Shown here: positions 24,691 to 36,152 of the stretch, piece by piece
Numbering within the stretch: the stretch's first letter is position 1
How the letters are laid out: each line of letters opens with the position of its first letter
Origin: Neurospora crassa OR74A
Lineage: Eukaryota; Ascomycota; Sordariomycetes; Sordariales; Sordariaceae
DNA length: 64,000 bases
Direction: 5' to 3'
Assembly (NCBI RefSeq): GCF_000182925.2
Contig: NC_026505.1
Coordinates: 4,650,001 to 4,714,000, forward strand
The notes under the pieces: generated by a model
Databases searched by the model: none
What the model was told of the DNA's origin: nothing
What the model saw: the letters and a program-made list of their open reading frames with translations, nothing else
Made by a program: the position numbers and the translations under genes

Positions 24691-25944
24691 ATGGACACTC
24701 CGTCACACTTCTTTAGCGATTCCTTGGCATACGAGGATTCCAACCCATATCAAGAGGATGACCATGATGTCCCATATGAAGTTCCTCACGAGATCCCCCA
24801 CGACATCCCTCACGATATTTCCCAAGATGTTCCTCCTGATGTAGGCATGAGCGAAGCCGGGCTTCAGTCGTACCATGTTTTCGATCACAGGCTATCCATC
24901 GACCAATCTCCAATGTCGGGCGATGGTCCAACGTTAGGGGAGCGGCCGGGGTTATGGGATGGCTTCGCAGAACCCAGCGCCATGGAAACGAATAATAGCC
25001 TCTTTGTTGACCCGGGCCTATACGGAGGAAGAGATCAACATGTCAACGGATTAGAAGGAGTCCGTGACAGTATCGACGCAAATACAAGCTGCCTTTCAGA
25101 TGTCATGTCACAGATTTCCACCCGACGGTCCTCGAGCAACAAAACACACTCTCATCGATCGTCCAAGTCCGGTAGCACGTCCACGGATATAACGCCGCCG
25201 GATCAAGACCCGCCGAAAAAGAGGAAACAGAGGAGCAAGAAGGACCCTAATATGGAAGAGGATGACCACAAGAGGAACAAGTTCCTCGAACGGAATCGAT
25301 TAGCTGCGAGCAAATGCCGAGAGAAGAAAAAGCTGTACACCCAGGAGTTGGAGGGAACCAAAATCAACCTCGAAGCAAGAAACGTAAGCTTGCAAAGGGA
25401 ATACAGCATCCTTCTCAGCGAGGTCAGCGATCTGAAGCATCAGTTGATGGTACATGCCAAGTGCAATGATCGCAATATCGACCTGTGGCTTGAAAACGAA
25501 GCTCGACGTTTTGTGCAGACCAGCGACGCCTTCGGTCAAACATTTGCCAGCTTGGGACAATCCGGACAGGCTGCGAGCGTCCCTGGGGTACCAGGATCAC
25601 CCAAAAGCCGACACGCAAGCATCGCTCCAAATTACCCAGCAATGCCGGGGGTCCAGCTCGGTGTTCTTCGACCAGGCGCAGAAGGGCAAGGCGGCGGCGG
25701 CGGCGGCGGCGGCGGCGGATTGACATACGGTCAGTCACCGGGCATACTTGCTCCTCCTACAAACACCACTCCTCCAACTCATCAGCAACCAGGTTCAGGT
25801 TCGGGGCTATACACACCTCCCGGTGGTGCCAACGGTGGCTACTCGAACATCAACCCTCCGGGTATGAAAAAGGAGCCGGACATTAACTATGACCACATGC
25901 CCGATGACATGTTCAGCGACCAGTCGACTTTTGGCAGCGGATGA
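24691..25944 (+). CDS. bZIP transcription factor (ATF/CREB-like)
   Basis: A single exon encodes 417 aa. The basic region (about residues 188-213) reads NKFLERNRLAASKCREKKK, with the invariant N..AA..C R pattern. It is followed by a leucine-zipper heptad region with L, L, Y, L and L positions, and then the tail segment CNDRNIDLWLENEARRFVQ. The basic region places it among ATF/CREB-type fungal bZIPs. It would act as a dimer in the nucleus on CRE-like sites (family knowledge). Near the N-terminus (residues 27-50) is a short tandem repeat of the type VPxE/IPHD, acidic and proline-rich and possibly part of an activation region. A glycine run encoded by GGC repeats lies near base 25692-25719. I cannot tell which of the several fungal ATF paralogues this is, so no symbol is given. 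Confidence 0.9.
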   Translation: MDTPSHFFSDSLAYEDSNPYQEDDHDVPYEVPHEIPHDIPHDISQDVPPDVGMSEAGLQSYHVFDHRLSIDQSPMSGDGPTLGERPGLWDGFAEPSAMETNNSLFVDPGLYGGRDQHVNGLEGVRDSIDANTSCLSDVMSQISTRRSSSNKTHSHRSSKSGSTSTDITPPDQDPPKKRKQRSKKDPNMEEDDHKRNKFLERNRLAASKCREKKKLYTQELEGTKINLEARNVSLQREYSILLSEVSDLKHQLMVHAKCNDRNIDLWLENEARRFVQTSDAFGQTFASLGQSGQAASVPGVPGSPKSRHASIAPNYPAMPGVQLGVLRPGAEGQGGGGGGGGGGLTYGQSPGILAPPTNTTPPTHQQPGSGSGLYTPPGGANGGYSNINPPGMKKEPDINYDHMPDDMFSDQSTFGSG

Positions 25945-27747
25945 CGCATGGCACGGCTGACAAGAAGCAAGAGAAAGAAGCGAAAATCTGGAGAAGGGGT
26001 CAGCCGTGCTGCTATGACGTGGCTACATCATAATCTTCATACACTCTCGCCGCTTATACTACAACATTCCAACAACAATTATAACACTGTTATACCAATG
26101 GTTCATTTGTCGGACTCGTTGCAAAGGCCAAATCCCCGTTCGCGTGAGGTGGTAGTCGGGGTGATTGCGGAGTTTGGTGTTGATGTTTTGGCAACATACT
26201 GCCGCTGCAGCTTTGAAATGGCCAAGAATGGGGGTATTGAGTGGAAGCCGGAGAATAGGGAGGGTACCGCTTTGACGGTATGGAAATTATTCTTGCTTTG
26301 GTCTCTAGCATTCGCTTGCTTGGTCGATCGATTTCAAGAGCTCAGGAAGTTATGGAAAAGCCGTTGGTGAGGCAGGTGCATAAGGTGACAAGCTGGATGT
26401 GAGTTTGCGATAGAACAAGGCTAAGGTAAAGACGGGAAAAGCGATTATGCCCGAAGTTGGGGAACATGTCCATAAGTACCTAATATATGCGGATGTACAA
26501 CAGGCAAAAGGCATGCACATATGTATGATATAATACTCACGATTAGGATGGATGCTTCTGTGTATACGCAATTACACAACTGAAGGTTGATTTTGATGAT
26601 GAAGGAGAAACTGGCACATTTAATAGAAAGTTGTTCCATGATCTCTGCCCGAATTAGAAGAGGAAAGATGTTGTTCCTTCAGTTCAAGGGTCTAGCTGAC
26701 GGGAAACCACCTCAGCTAAACCGGTGGCGTCACAAGGCCAGGATATTGACGTCTTTCTTTTCTTGGGTTTTCCTAGCTCCCCCTTCCCGCGATCTCTCAA
26801 ACAGACGAACCGTAACTCGAGTCGGGTGACCGAGCCAACTGGTTGGTAAAATGGGAGGGGGTAGCTTGATCGGCATCGTTGTATCATTGCCCAAGTGCCT
26901 AATGCCAAGACGTGAAGATGTTGTCATCGCCCAGCCAGACAAGCAGGCTCATCTAGATGGACCAAACGGTTTTCCGGTTACACGTTGCTACTCAACTAAA
27001 TGCTTGGGGCTTGTGCTAATGCTGTTATATGAGCGATGGCGGGATGTTGGTAAGACGATGGACTCGTCTGGGCATTAATGTGGGAGATTCAGCTTGGCGA
27101 TCCAACATATCAGCAGGTGTGCGCTTTTGAACATTGATCGATATATTTCGTCGTCTTTCATGTAGTTCGTCCCGTAGTCCGAGAGTTAGTCCCGCATCAT
27201 TACCATATAACATGTTTGCTCTTCTCATAATATCGTGATACTGTGAAGACATATCAGGGATGGCTTGAAGAGTTATCAGAGACACAGCATCTTCTCACAC
27301 ACTTGCACTTCACCACCAACTAGGTAGCAGGACCGATCGGGCATAATCTCCAATCGGTTCCCGAATTGTTGACATTATCGTCAGAAACACTGACACTGAT
27401 AGCTCCACCTATCATCCTCACCTGTTCTCAATATTTCTCCTTTTCAGAGTATAGTCACTTTTCTGAGCCAGGAGGCCGGTATGACTCCATGAACCCCTAT
27501 GATAGATCCTGATATGACATTCATGGACCAAATCCGAAAATTCTCCAATTCGTATCGTGACATGACCCCAGTTTACATGACCCGAACCCAACCCAATATT
27601 CGTCGGCGAACCCGGCCGCCGTGGTATATAGGTAAAACAACAGAATATCCCTGAACGCCAGTAACCCATCCGCAACTTTGATGCCCCTTTTACAGTACAT
27701 AGAAAAGCCCATCACCCATATCCATCTGTCCCCGTTGCAGTGCATAT
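25945..27747. other. Convergent region between the bZIP gene and ALB1
   Basis: About 1.8 kb lies between two converging genes, which is longer than two ordinary 3' UTRs need. No open frame carries recognisable motifs, and no RNA gene or large repeat is visible. Confidence 0.5.
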
Positions 27748-28459
27748 TCATAGAATCTCCTCGTCATCATCCTGCATCGCCGGCGCGACAGCCGGTATCG
27801 TCGCCGCAGCCATGAGACTCTCGACCGCCGCATTCTGATCCACACCCTCGACATCATCCTCCCACTCGTCGCCATCCTTATCCATATCCTCATCATCATC
27901 AGCATAGAACGCGCGAACAACTTCGTCCTCAGCCCGCTTCTCCTTATCCGCCTTCTTCTCCTTCTTTGTAGGCAACTCCTTGCCGATCTCAGCGAGTGCG
28001 ACCACGTTGACCTCGTCCCACGTCCGCTTGCGCGACTCAATCACTCTGGCCTTGCCGTGGCTCTTGGCCACTTTTGTGGAGGTGCGGTCCATGATGGCCT
28101 CGGCACGATCCATGCTCTTTTCTTGTCTCTTGCGCGCCTTGGACGACAGCTGCTTCTTTTTGGTTTTCTTGGTGACGCCGCTGTTGTGATGGGCGGCCAG
28201 GACGGTCGGGCGCAGGTTGACGGATTCCTGGGGAGGGCGGACGGCCTTGAGAGACTTGTCGAGGTCGATGCCGGGAGAGGTTTGGCGGCGGGCGGCACGA
28301 GAATGTTTCCGCACAGCTGGAAGAAGGCAATGTGGTGTTAGATTAAGTAGTCACTGCATGGTGGAATGGTAATTGATGGGTTTTGTTAGTTTGAGAATGG
28401 GGGAGGGGGGGCGCATTACCTGCCGCCTTGTTGGCCTTTCCGATAGTTCCCTTGGCCAT
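27748..28459 (-). CDS. alb1: Ribosome biogenesis protein Alb1
   Basis: Two exons, 28459-28420 and 28316-27748, give 609 nt and 202 aa. The intron is 103 nt with donor GTAATG and acceptor TTCCAG. Splicing joins MAKGTIGKANKAA to VRKHSRAARRQTSPG, which carries the conserved basic KHSRAARR motif of Alb1. The middle is Lys/Arg-rich (KKTKKKQLSSKARKRQEK), followed by RTWDEVNV. The C-terminus is strongly acidic (YADDDEDMDKDGDEWEDD) and ends in a D/E-rich tail. Alb1 partners Arx1 on late pre-60S particles and helps recycle pre-60S factors after export (known for yeast). A basic-to-acidic layout fits a shuttling ribosome-assembly factor. Confidence 0.88.
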
Positions 28460-29248
28460 TTTGTTTTTCTATGACTGATGATTCTTGTTGAAAGTTGAAG
28501 AATCTGTCAGTTCAAGGTGCATACCCGGTGATGTATCGCGAAAGGTGGTCACGGTGAGACCCTTCAGCCCTTCAACCCTTCCAATGCAGTGGGGGCTTCG
28601 TTCTCTGTGGAGGGGCGTGAAGTTTGGATGTCACTTGGGAACTTTTTTTTCGACCTGCAGCTTCCACTGCCCCACGCGTTGCGCCAAGAGTTCTCTGGTT
28701 GGACCGGCGAGGGCAGGAGTGCCTGGCCTTTTGTTCCGTGTATGGCCCACTAAAAGGGACCAAGGAGCCGGGGCAGGCTCGAAAGAGGATAGCGTCACCT
28801 CACCTGGGCTAGCGGTGCCTCTTAGCGAAAGTCACAAGCAAAAGGTGTCCGTCAATTCTTTCCCGTCCACTTCCATCCTGCTCCCCCAAATTTCCAGCTG
28901 TCGAAACGCAACAGTACCTACCTACTTTGTAGCTGCCGACTCCCCAAGCACCCACCTCCGATCCCGTCCTCGAAGACACTCAATTCAAAAGAGACGTTAC
29001 CATCCTTGACGCACCCATCTTTCAACTAAACAGCCCGTTTCTGGAACCGTCATGGAAGCGACTTGCACCCGATTTCGTCGTCAGCACTACCGTTTGTCAA
29101 GTCTTTGAAGCGGCCGACTGAGGCACCAAGACATCGGAGCTTTCCACGCGACCATTCCGCCTTCTCCTTCTCAGCAGCTTCAGCTTCAATCGCATCGACG
29201 ACAGGAGTCCCCCGAGGTCTTCCCCCACTATCTCTTTCCCAAGTCGCT
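28460..29248. other. Divergent promoter region between ALB1 and the ubiquitin protease gene
   Basis: About 0.8 kb serves two divergent genes. A short upstream open frame (29052-29108, 18 codons plus stop) precedes the protease start. The region near 28905-28930 has a TACCTACCTA block. No separate gene is seen. Confidence 0.55.
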
Positions 29249-31516
29249 ATGAATTCAGATACCAGACGCATACAAAGCCACCACCCACACCGGGCCCCCG
29301 GCCATCCCAAGAACTATTACCACGCCTACCCAGCTGATCGCCAACTCCGGGACTACGTAACCAGCCCGACTATTATCGTCTCCGCCATCCTCCTCTTCTT
29401 ATCCGCCCTTTATCAACTATTGATCAGCGATCGGAACACCCGTACACGCTTAAAGAACATCATCTGGGCGCGCGTGGTCGATATCATTCCGGCCACTCTA
29501 CTCTTCAAAGTCGACGGCTTCCTCAACCCGCCACTGTTTTCCAGGCCTATGACGCCCGCAGAAATAGACGACTCGCATGAAGCCAAAAGCCAAGCTCTGG
29601 GAAGGATATTGGGTCTGGACAAGCCAGGAGGTGTCATGGAATCCGTGACTTCGGCTGGGCTCAAGGGCCTCAGCACCTTGTCCAGCGTTGGCTGGAACTT
29701 CAAAAACAGCACTTCAGATCGTCCGGCAGGATTAGGGAACAACGACAACTCATGCTACCAGAACAGCATTCTCCAGGGCCTTGCTTCGCTCCAGGGCTTG
29801 CCCGAGTACCTGGCCCGGGTATCTCAGCTGGGTAGCAACGCCAAGTCGACGATGCCGACCACGCAAGCAATGGCTGGGCTCATCGCAACACTCAACGACA
29901 AAGCCAACTATGGGCGATCTGTGTGGCCACCCAATGTACTCAAGAACATGAGCACGTGGCAGCAGCAAGACGCACAAGAGTACTTTTCAAAGCTGCTGGA
30001 CCAAATCGACAGGGAGGTGGCCAAGGCTACAGCAACCTACAAGAAGTCCTTGGCATATGACGGCGATCCACCGCCGGACGACGGCGTAAGCAGCCACCAC
30101 AGTGATGATAGCGGCTACCATAGCTCCAGTCAAAGTTCATCTGTTCCCGACATTCAGCTGTCTAGGAATCCACTCGAGGGGCTCATTGCCCAGAGGGTAG
30201 TTTGTGTTAAGTGCAATCACTTCGAAGGGCTGACAATGATCCCGTTCAATTGTTTGACTCTCAACCTTGGCTCTGGACAACTTGGCTATGACCTTTACGA
30301 GAGGCTGGACTACAATGCCCGGGTTGAGTTTATCGAAGGCGTTCACTGTCCCAGGTGCTCACTGCTCAAGATGCAACAGAAGATCAAGGGTCTGATAGGG
30401 ATGGTCGCAACCGACGAAGCCAGAGTTTCGGAGTTTCGTGAGAGGTTAGCCGCGGTAGAAGAGGCGCTTGAAGAAGATATGCTTGACGACAAGACGCTAG
30501 CTGAGAAGTGCAAGGTTCCGGCTAAACAGCGAGTTGAGTCGACCAAGACAAAGCAGACGGCAATTTCTCGGCCACCCAAGAGCTTGGTCATTCACATCAA
30601 CCGGTCCGTCTTTGACGAGAGGACAGGCTACATGTACAAGGACAGTTCCGCTGTCAGGTTTCCCAGCATACTTGATCTAGGACCTTGGTGCCTCGGAAGC
30701 GCGAAGAAGCGGGCTGATCTGGAAGGTTCAAACGGTGTCCTTCCGAGCTCGACCAGTAATGGCGAGCAAACGGCTGAAGATGAGGAGAAATGGAATGTTG
30801 AGCCGACGGCCTCCATGGTGGCGGGCTCCCAACGCCCATCCGCCCTAAGCGGGCCACTCTATGAATTACGCGCCGTTGTCACGCACCAGGGACGGCATGA
30901 TAGTGGCCACTATGTCTGCTACAGGAAGCATTATATCAGCCCTCCTGAGAAGGAAAACCAGCCTGAGGCACCGCCGCCACAGCTTGTTGCCGATGATGAG
31001 GTGGCCGCTCCGAAAATCCAGGCCCTGGACCAGAAGTCGATAAGCGAGCAAGATACCACGGATGAAGAAGACGCCCCAACTCCTACCTCGGAAGATGACG
31101 AGAAGACGCTCATGCGCGAGGACGAAGAGGAAGCCACCTCGCAATGGTGGCGACTTAGCGACACCGATGTCTTCAAGGTAGATGAGGAGAATGTGCTTGA
31201 AAGAGGGGACGTCTTTATGTTGTTCTATGAGTGTGTCGAACCGGAAATGGTACGGATACCAGAACGGGAAGTAACAAGGACCCTATCTCCTCAAGCCGAA
31301 CCTGGCAACCATGTCCATGACCGGTCAGAATCGGTCACGCTGGCCGGGTCAGAGAAACCGGAGGATGTAGAGATGGTCAAGGCCGAGGCTTCGGAGGCCG
31401 GGAAGGATATGACCACACCGACCGGGACGGTGGCGGGTCAATCGCCGGACACAATGGTCCAGGTCCAGCATGCGGACTCGGTTGCGGCATCGGGGGGCAT
31501 GGAGCAGGTTGATTAG
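29249..31516 (+). CDS. Membrane-anchored ubiquitin carboxyl-terminal hydrolase (USP family C19, Ubp1-like)
   Basis: A single exon encodes 755 aa. The start MNSDTRRIQ at 29249 follows an open but non-ATG upstream frame. One hydrophobic segment near residues 35-55 (TIIVSAILLFLSALYQLL) predicts an N-terminal membrane anchor. The USP Cys box is GLGNNDNSCYQNSILQGL, with the catalytic Cys near residue 170. The second conserved block is WQQQDAQEYFSKLLD. The zinc-ribbon cysteine pairs are CVKC and CPRC. The His box is HQGRHDSGHYVCYRK near residue 550, followed by WWRLSDTDV. The enzyme should remove ubiquitin from substrates at the surface of the ER or mitochondria (inference from the anchor; yeast Ubp1 has a similar membrane-anchored form). 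The last 90 residues are acidic and disordered. Confidence 0.9.
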   Translation: MNSDTRRIQSHHPHRAPGHPKNYYHAYPADRQLRDYVTSPTIIVSAILLFLSALYQLLISDRNTRTRLKNIIWARVVDIIPATLLFKVDGFLNPPLFSRPMTPAEIDDSHEAKSQALGRILGLDKPGGVMESVTSAGLKGLSTLSSVGWNFKNSTSDRPAGLGNNDNSCYQNSILQGLASLQGLPEYLARVSQLGSNAKSTMPTTQAMAGLIATLNDKANYGRSVWPPNVLKNMSTWQQQDAQEYFSKLLDQIDREVAKATATYKKSLAYDGDPPPDDGVSSHHSDDSGYHSSSQSSSVPDIQLSRNPLEGLIAQRVVCVKCNHFEGLTMIPFNCLTLNLGSGQLGYDLYERLDYNARVEFIEGVHCPRCSLLKMQQKIKGLIGMVATDEARVSEFRERLAAVEEALEEDMLDDKTLAEKCKVPAKQRVESTKTKQTAISRPPKSLVIHINRSVFDERTGYMYKDSSAVRFPSILDLGPWCLGSAKKRADLEGSNGVLPSSTSNGEQTAEDEEKWNVEPTASMVAGSQRPSALSGPLYELRAVVTHQGRHDSGHYVCYRKHYISPPEKENQPEAPPPQLVADDEVAAPKIQALDQKSISEQDTTDEEDAPTPTSEDDEKTLMREDEEEATSQWWRLSDTDVFKVDEENVLERGDVFMLFYECVEPEMVRIPEREVTRTLSPQAEPGNHVHDRSESVTLAGSEKPEDVEMVKAEASEAGKDMTTPTGTVAGQSPDTMVQVQHADSVAASGGMEQVD

Positions 31517-34500
31517 GACTTGGCCTACCCGTACACAAACTCGGCTCCGATTTATTTGTCCTCGAGTCCTTTGAGCCGGTGGCGTTATAAGCGGGGGTAT
31601 GGCACCGTGAGGAAGGCCTGTCCGAAGTATCTTCATAAAAGGCGTCAAGGTCCGGGGCATGTTTTTTCTGCATAGCGAGACGGCGTTCAGGATGGAAATG
31701 GATGGATGCCCGATGCCCAAGCGTCACGTCAAGGGTTTATGTAGTGCTCTCCAGGCACGGGTTTTGCTTTAGTCTAAGTGTGAGTAGAAGTAGGGTAGAG
31801 TAGGAGTTACAGTAGTAGTACGAACAGCGATTTGATGTAACTGTTTTGGTCATAAACTCGGCGCTGACTTGATGGTTGTGATTCATCTCATAATCGAGCT
31901 CCTTGCTGCGAGCGATGCTCGAGTACCTCTACATATGTACAGTCCAGTACTGGTTTGTTTGTTAGCTCGAGACCTTGCGTCAACCTTCCTATGCGTTTTC
32001 AATCGTTAACTAATGCGTGATCTTACCTTCCATAGAAAGGCTATTTCTGATATTAAATATGCTATATTAATTCTTGTCAATGCCTTTTTACTTCGTACTC
32101 ACCCATCTTAGCTTAGCTATCCTCATAAGCTTTGGGACCATTCGGGATTGATTTCGTCTAGTGGACAGAGTGTAGTAGATATGCCTAGTGTACCGAGCTA
32201 ACAAACAAACCAGCATCGGACCGCTGTACATGGAGATTGTGTAAACCGGTGGAGTGTCAATGGACCGGGTCCACAAGCCAGGGGCGAATAGGAGTCGTTG
32301 CGGGCGGCCTCCATGCACGTCAAAATGTTCAGGCACCAGATCGGCGTAACAAAAGCGTGCATGTGATGGGCCTTTCAAGTCGGAGTTTAACTACAATCAG
32401 CTTTCAGACATTGATATTCGAGTGTGATGATAGGCGATGGGAAGGAGAACCTCAAGTCTTGGCCATAACATTTGTGGTTTAGAAATGGCCAGTACACTAC
32501 CAAAGGAACGCGCGAGGACTGTGGTCTTCTTGGCTGCTTGTTGGCCTGTAGGGCTGTAACCTTGCAGCACTTCAACCTGACGCCGTCAAGTTGATTCTCG
32601 GCAGGAGGTCGGGTCCCGTTGAATGTCATCATTGATTCATATGAATTCCTATGGAAGCCTCGTTTATGAAAACGGGAAGCAATCGGGACGGCACCGGCCC
32701 GTCAGCGTTCAGAGCGTCCCCTCACCAGCCACTGCTCGGGCCTAAGACACATTCGGGACTCGACGGAAGCATCGTCGCCCCGCCACCCCCACCCACTGCA
32801 GTGGCTGCCCGTTACGGGCACACAATATCAATCTACTGGAGCGTTGCCCTCCGTTACACCAAAAGAGATTTGGTTTTGGTTTACCTTTACAGATTCACAA
32901 TTCACAGCCACTCGACAGATCAGGCACGGGAGGTGTTGCTGGGTTCGAGATGTGTGTGTGTGTGTTGACCAGGGTCAGGGATGCCTCGGCCCGGCCAATG
33001 ATCTGCTGTCTTGGCCTTTGTAGGTCTAAAAAGGGACACCTCGTAAAGCTTGGTTTATGTTGAACGGAACGGAGCCTGGACCTCCCTTGCCAGCCTAGGT
33101 GCCCTGCCAGGATCCCATCCAGTTGGTTCTGCCCCTTGCGCTGAGGCTGTTGCTGCTGCTGCTGCTGCTGCCTGTTGAGCCAGTGCTTATTCTTGAAAAC
33201 TGCCACCCTCCCCCACATGTTTGATTGTATGGAGTTGAGGTTGCTGTTACGGCCCATCCTCGCTGTCACTGTCAGGCAGTGTTTGACAGCAGCTCAGCAG
33301 TTGCCCGGGCTGCTTCACTTCCCCCGGCCCCCGGCTCTTGACAAATCCATCAATCATTCACGCATCCGTTCATCCCGTCTCAAATCTAGTCTCCAGTCAT
33401 AGTACTCTCACCACCATCCGCGTATCTGTTCGCTCTCCATTATCTATATCTGGAGTCGGCAATAGCCTTAACGTTCTCAAATCAAGCAACCGAAACCGGC
33501 ATCATCATCCACAACGCTTTCGGCAGAAGAGGACAAACAGTCTCACCTTGAGACAAAAAGTACCTCTCTACTTCTCATCAGGCTCCTGGCAATCAATCAA
33601 CCGTACACACTCCCAAGCCTCTCTCCAATTGGACGACGGGTTGGGACCAGAGTCCCGATCTGCTTACTCTGCGCCAGTAGCTTGGCCTCGGCAAGGCCAG
33701 GTATTGGCAGGGCACAGGGGAGGAAGAAGTGGAAGGGAAAAAAGGAAAAAAAATAAAAAAAAATAAGAAAAGGTCCCAGGAACAAACCGTTTTGGGACTG
33801 TGTGTGGACTTTGTGGGGTGTGGACTGCATCGTGAAAGTGAGACCCTGCGTCAAACAGCGAGCTGGAGCCCACTCCTTTGCGGACCACGGCACAGCCAAG
33901 CGCTCACCCGTTCAGCTGGTCTTCTGGCCTCTCCTCCATTCCCCGTTCCCGTCTCATTTTGGAGCGTGTCTGAGAACTAGAAACATACAGAGCCAAACAA
34001 TTCCAGTGCCACTCGTTTACAGTCACCTCGGCTTTGTTTTTTTGGGCCGAAACACTTTCCGACCCTGCAGCACGGCACCGTGAACGGCACAGCAACGGCT
34101 ATCTAGGAAGACCCTTCAGCTGCTTTTCCTCCCCAGTCGGGTCTTCCCGATCCTGTTCGACGTATTCCCGTTCTTTTTCTCCATCCTGTTTCTTCTTCTG
34201 TCTGCAGGCTGATCAGCTCAGCATCCTCAGCCAGTCCTCTCTTTCTCTTGGGATCCTTCTTTAACCAAGGGGGTGTTGCGCGCGCTTCAGTCAGTGTGCG
34301 GCTCACCTTGTTCACAATACCTCTTGTCCACTCGACATCAGCAGCACAGCCGATCAATCGGAACTTGGGTTTTGTTGGCTTTGATCTTTTGGATCGTCGG
34401 GATATCGCCGCGACTTTGGCAGTTCGTAACAAGCTGTTTTTGTTTGGGTTGCGTCCGGGATTCACGATCAGATACACGATATACATCACATTACTCGCTC

Positions 34501-34603
34501 TGTCGACATACTGATCTTTCGACGTGGCCATCACTGGCCTTGCCTCACCCTCGTTAACAATCCATCTACCTTTCGTTCACCAACAACCCAGTCGTCAATC
34601 ATC
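31517..34603. other. 3.1-kb intergenic region upstream of the transporter gene
   Basis: Two rightward genes flank this stretch. It contains (TG)7 at 32951-32964, (TGC)7 at 33151-33171 and an A-rich tract at 33739-33772. The roughly 500 bp before 34604 are pyrimidine-rich, as expected for a long leader. The open frames present look like noise. No gene is supported. Confidence 0.5.
33151..33171. repeat. (TGC)7 trinucleotide repeat
   Basis: Seven perfect TGC copies in the intergenic space upstream of the transporter gene. No supported coding frame includes it. Confidence 0.9.
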
Positions 34604-36152
34604 ATGGCCGATGATGTCGAAACCCAGGCTGAGAAGGCCCAGCCGGTTACGCGGTCGATTCATCCAGTCTTTTATATCGCGTAAGGATTTTGCCTTCCAC
34701 GCCTTCACACATGGGACCCGCTATTGACCACTCGACCTTTGACAGGAGTTGGATATTCTTTTCTAATATCACCATTCTCTTCAACAAATGGTTGCTTGCT
34801 CCACACAGGTTTAGTGAGTGCACACATGCCCTTGCACACATGTACACATCCTATAGGAACCATACTGACTCTTATAATAAATAGGTTATCGTATGTTAAA
34901 TCCGCCACCGCTTTCGTTAATTGGAGCCAACTGACCATGAAACCTCACAGCCACTATCCTAACATGTTGGCATCTCATCTTCGCGACCATCGCCACCCAA
35001 GTCCTTGCCAGGACAACCACCCTTCTCGATGGCCGCAAGAGTGTCAAGATGACGGGCCGTCTTTACCTGCGCGCCATCGTTCCCATCGGCTTCCTCTTCA
35101 GCGGAAGTCTCGTCTGCAGCAACATGGTCTATCTCTACCTCAGCGTCGCCTTCATCCAGATGCTCAAGGCCGCCGCGCCCGTGGCCGTCCTGCTGACCGC
35201 CTGGGTCTGGGGCGTTGAGCAGCCGTCACAGTCACGGCTGATTAACGTTTTGTTCATCGTCTTTGGCGTTGGGCTTGCCAGCTTCGGCGAGATCGCTTTC
35301 TCGCTCACCGGTTTCCTCTTTCAGCTCGGCGGGATCGTGTTCGAGGCCATGCGGCTCATCATGATTCAGGTTTTGCTCAAGGGCGATGGTCAGAAGATGG
35401 ACCCGCTCGTCAGTCTGTACTACTTTGCTCCCGTCTGCGCATCGATGAACTTTGTCGTTGCGTTGTTTACCGAGTTCCGCTCTTTCAACATTGCTGATTT
35501 GTACAACACGGGTCTTTGGTGTCTTCTCCTAAACGCCGTAGTGGCGTTCATGTTGAACATCAGCAGTGTCTGTCTTGTACGTATTTTTTTTCTTTCTCTG
35601 GATTTCCTTCCCTGTACTTGATATCGTCTTTCCCCTCTGTTATCCGCTAACCCTTTGACACCCAAAAAATAGATTGGCAGAACCTCCGGCCTTGTAATGA
35701 CCCTCACCGGTATCCTCAAAAACATCCTTCTCGTCGTCGCCTCCGTCATGATCTGGCAGACCTCCATCACCCCCCTGCAGTTCCTCGGCTACGCCATCGC
35801 CCTCGCCGGGCTCGTCTACTACTCCCTCGGCCGCGACCAGATCGTCGAGATCACTACCCAGTTCTGGACCTTCCTACGGGGCGTGTGGGAAAACTCGCCG
35901 GCTTACTCGTCTGTCTCTTCCTCGTCCTCGGACGAAGGAAACGGTCAACAACAAGGAGGTGGCTTGCCATCGGCGGTCCGACGAGCCCTGTTGATGGGGC
36001 TGGGCGTGATGGTTGTCGTCATTTTGGCGGCTGGGTATATCTACAGTGGCGCTGACCCAAGTGGTGGCGGGGCTGCGGTGGGTGTACCCAGGCCGCTTGG
36101 TGGTGGTGGTGGAGACGCGAGCAGTGTTAAACCAGTTCCGGTGGCTTCGTGA
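34604..36152 (+). CDS. TPT/nucleotide-sugar-transporter family membrane protein (DMT superfamily), five exons
   Basis: Exons 34604-34680, 34746-34813, 34885-34890, 34951-35576 and 35673-36152 give 1257 nt and 418 aa. Joined, they read WIFFSNITILFNKW, then HRFSYPTILTCWHLIF, then SVKMTGRLYLRAIVPIG, YLYLSVAFIQMLKAAAPVA and SVCLIGRTSGLVMTLTG. All are hallmarks of the triose-phosphate translocator (TPT) branch of the drug/metabolite superfamily, with about ten membrane segments. The N-terminal 20 residues are cytosolic and charged. The C-terminus ends in one more hydrophobic helix and a Gly-rich tail. Family members exchange sugar phosphates or nucleotide sugars across Golgi or ER membranes. The substrate cannot be read from sequence. 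The third exon is only 6 nt and is described separately. Branch sites such as ACTGAC precede the acceptors. Confidence 0.9.
34885..34890 (+). other. 6-nt microexon (exon 3) of the transporter gene
   Basis: The exon is GTTATC, flanked by acceptor AATAG (branch ACTGAC about 20 nt upstream) and donor GTATGT. The flanking introns are 71 and 60 nt, both normal here. It contributes Ser-Tyr and the first base of the following Pro codon. The result is HRFSYPTILTCWHL, matching the family pattern F-x-YP-x-ILT-x-WHL. Skipping it would keep frame but delete SY and change the next codon, giving HRFTTILTCW. Confidence 0.85.
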
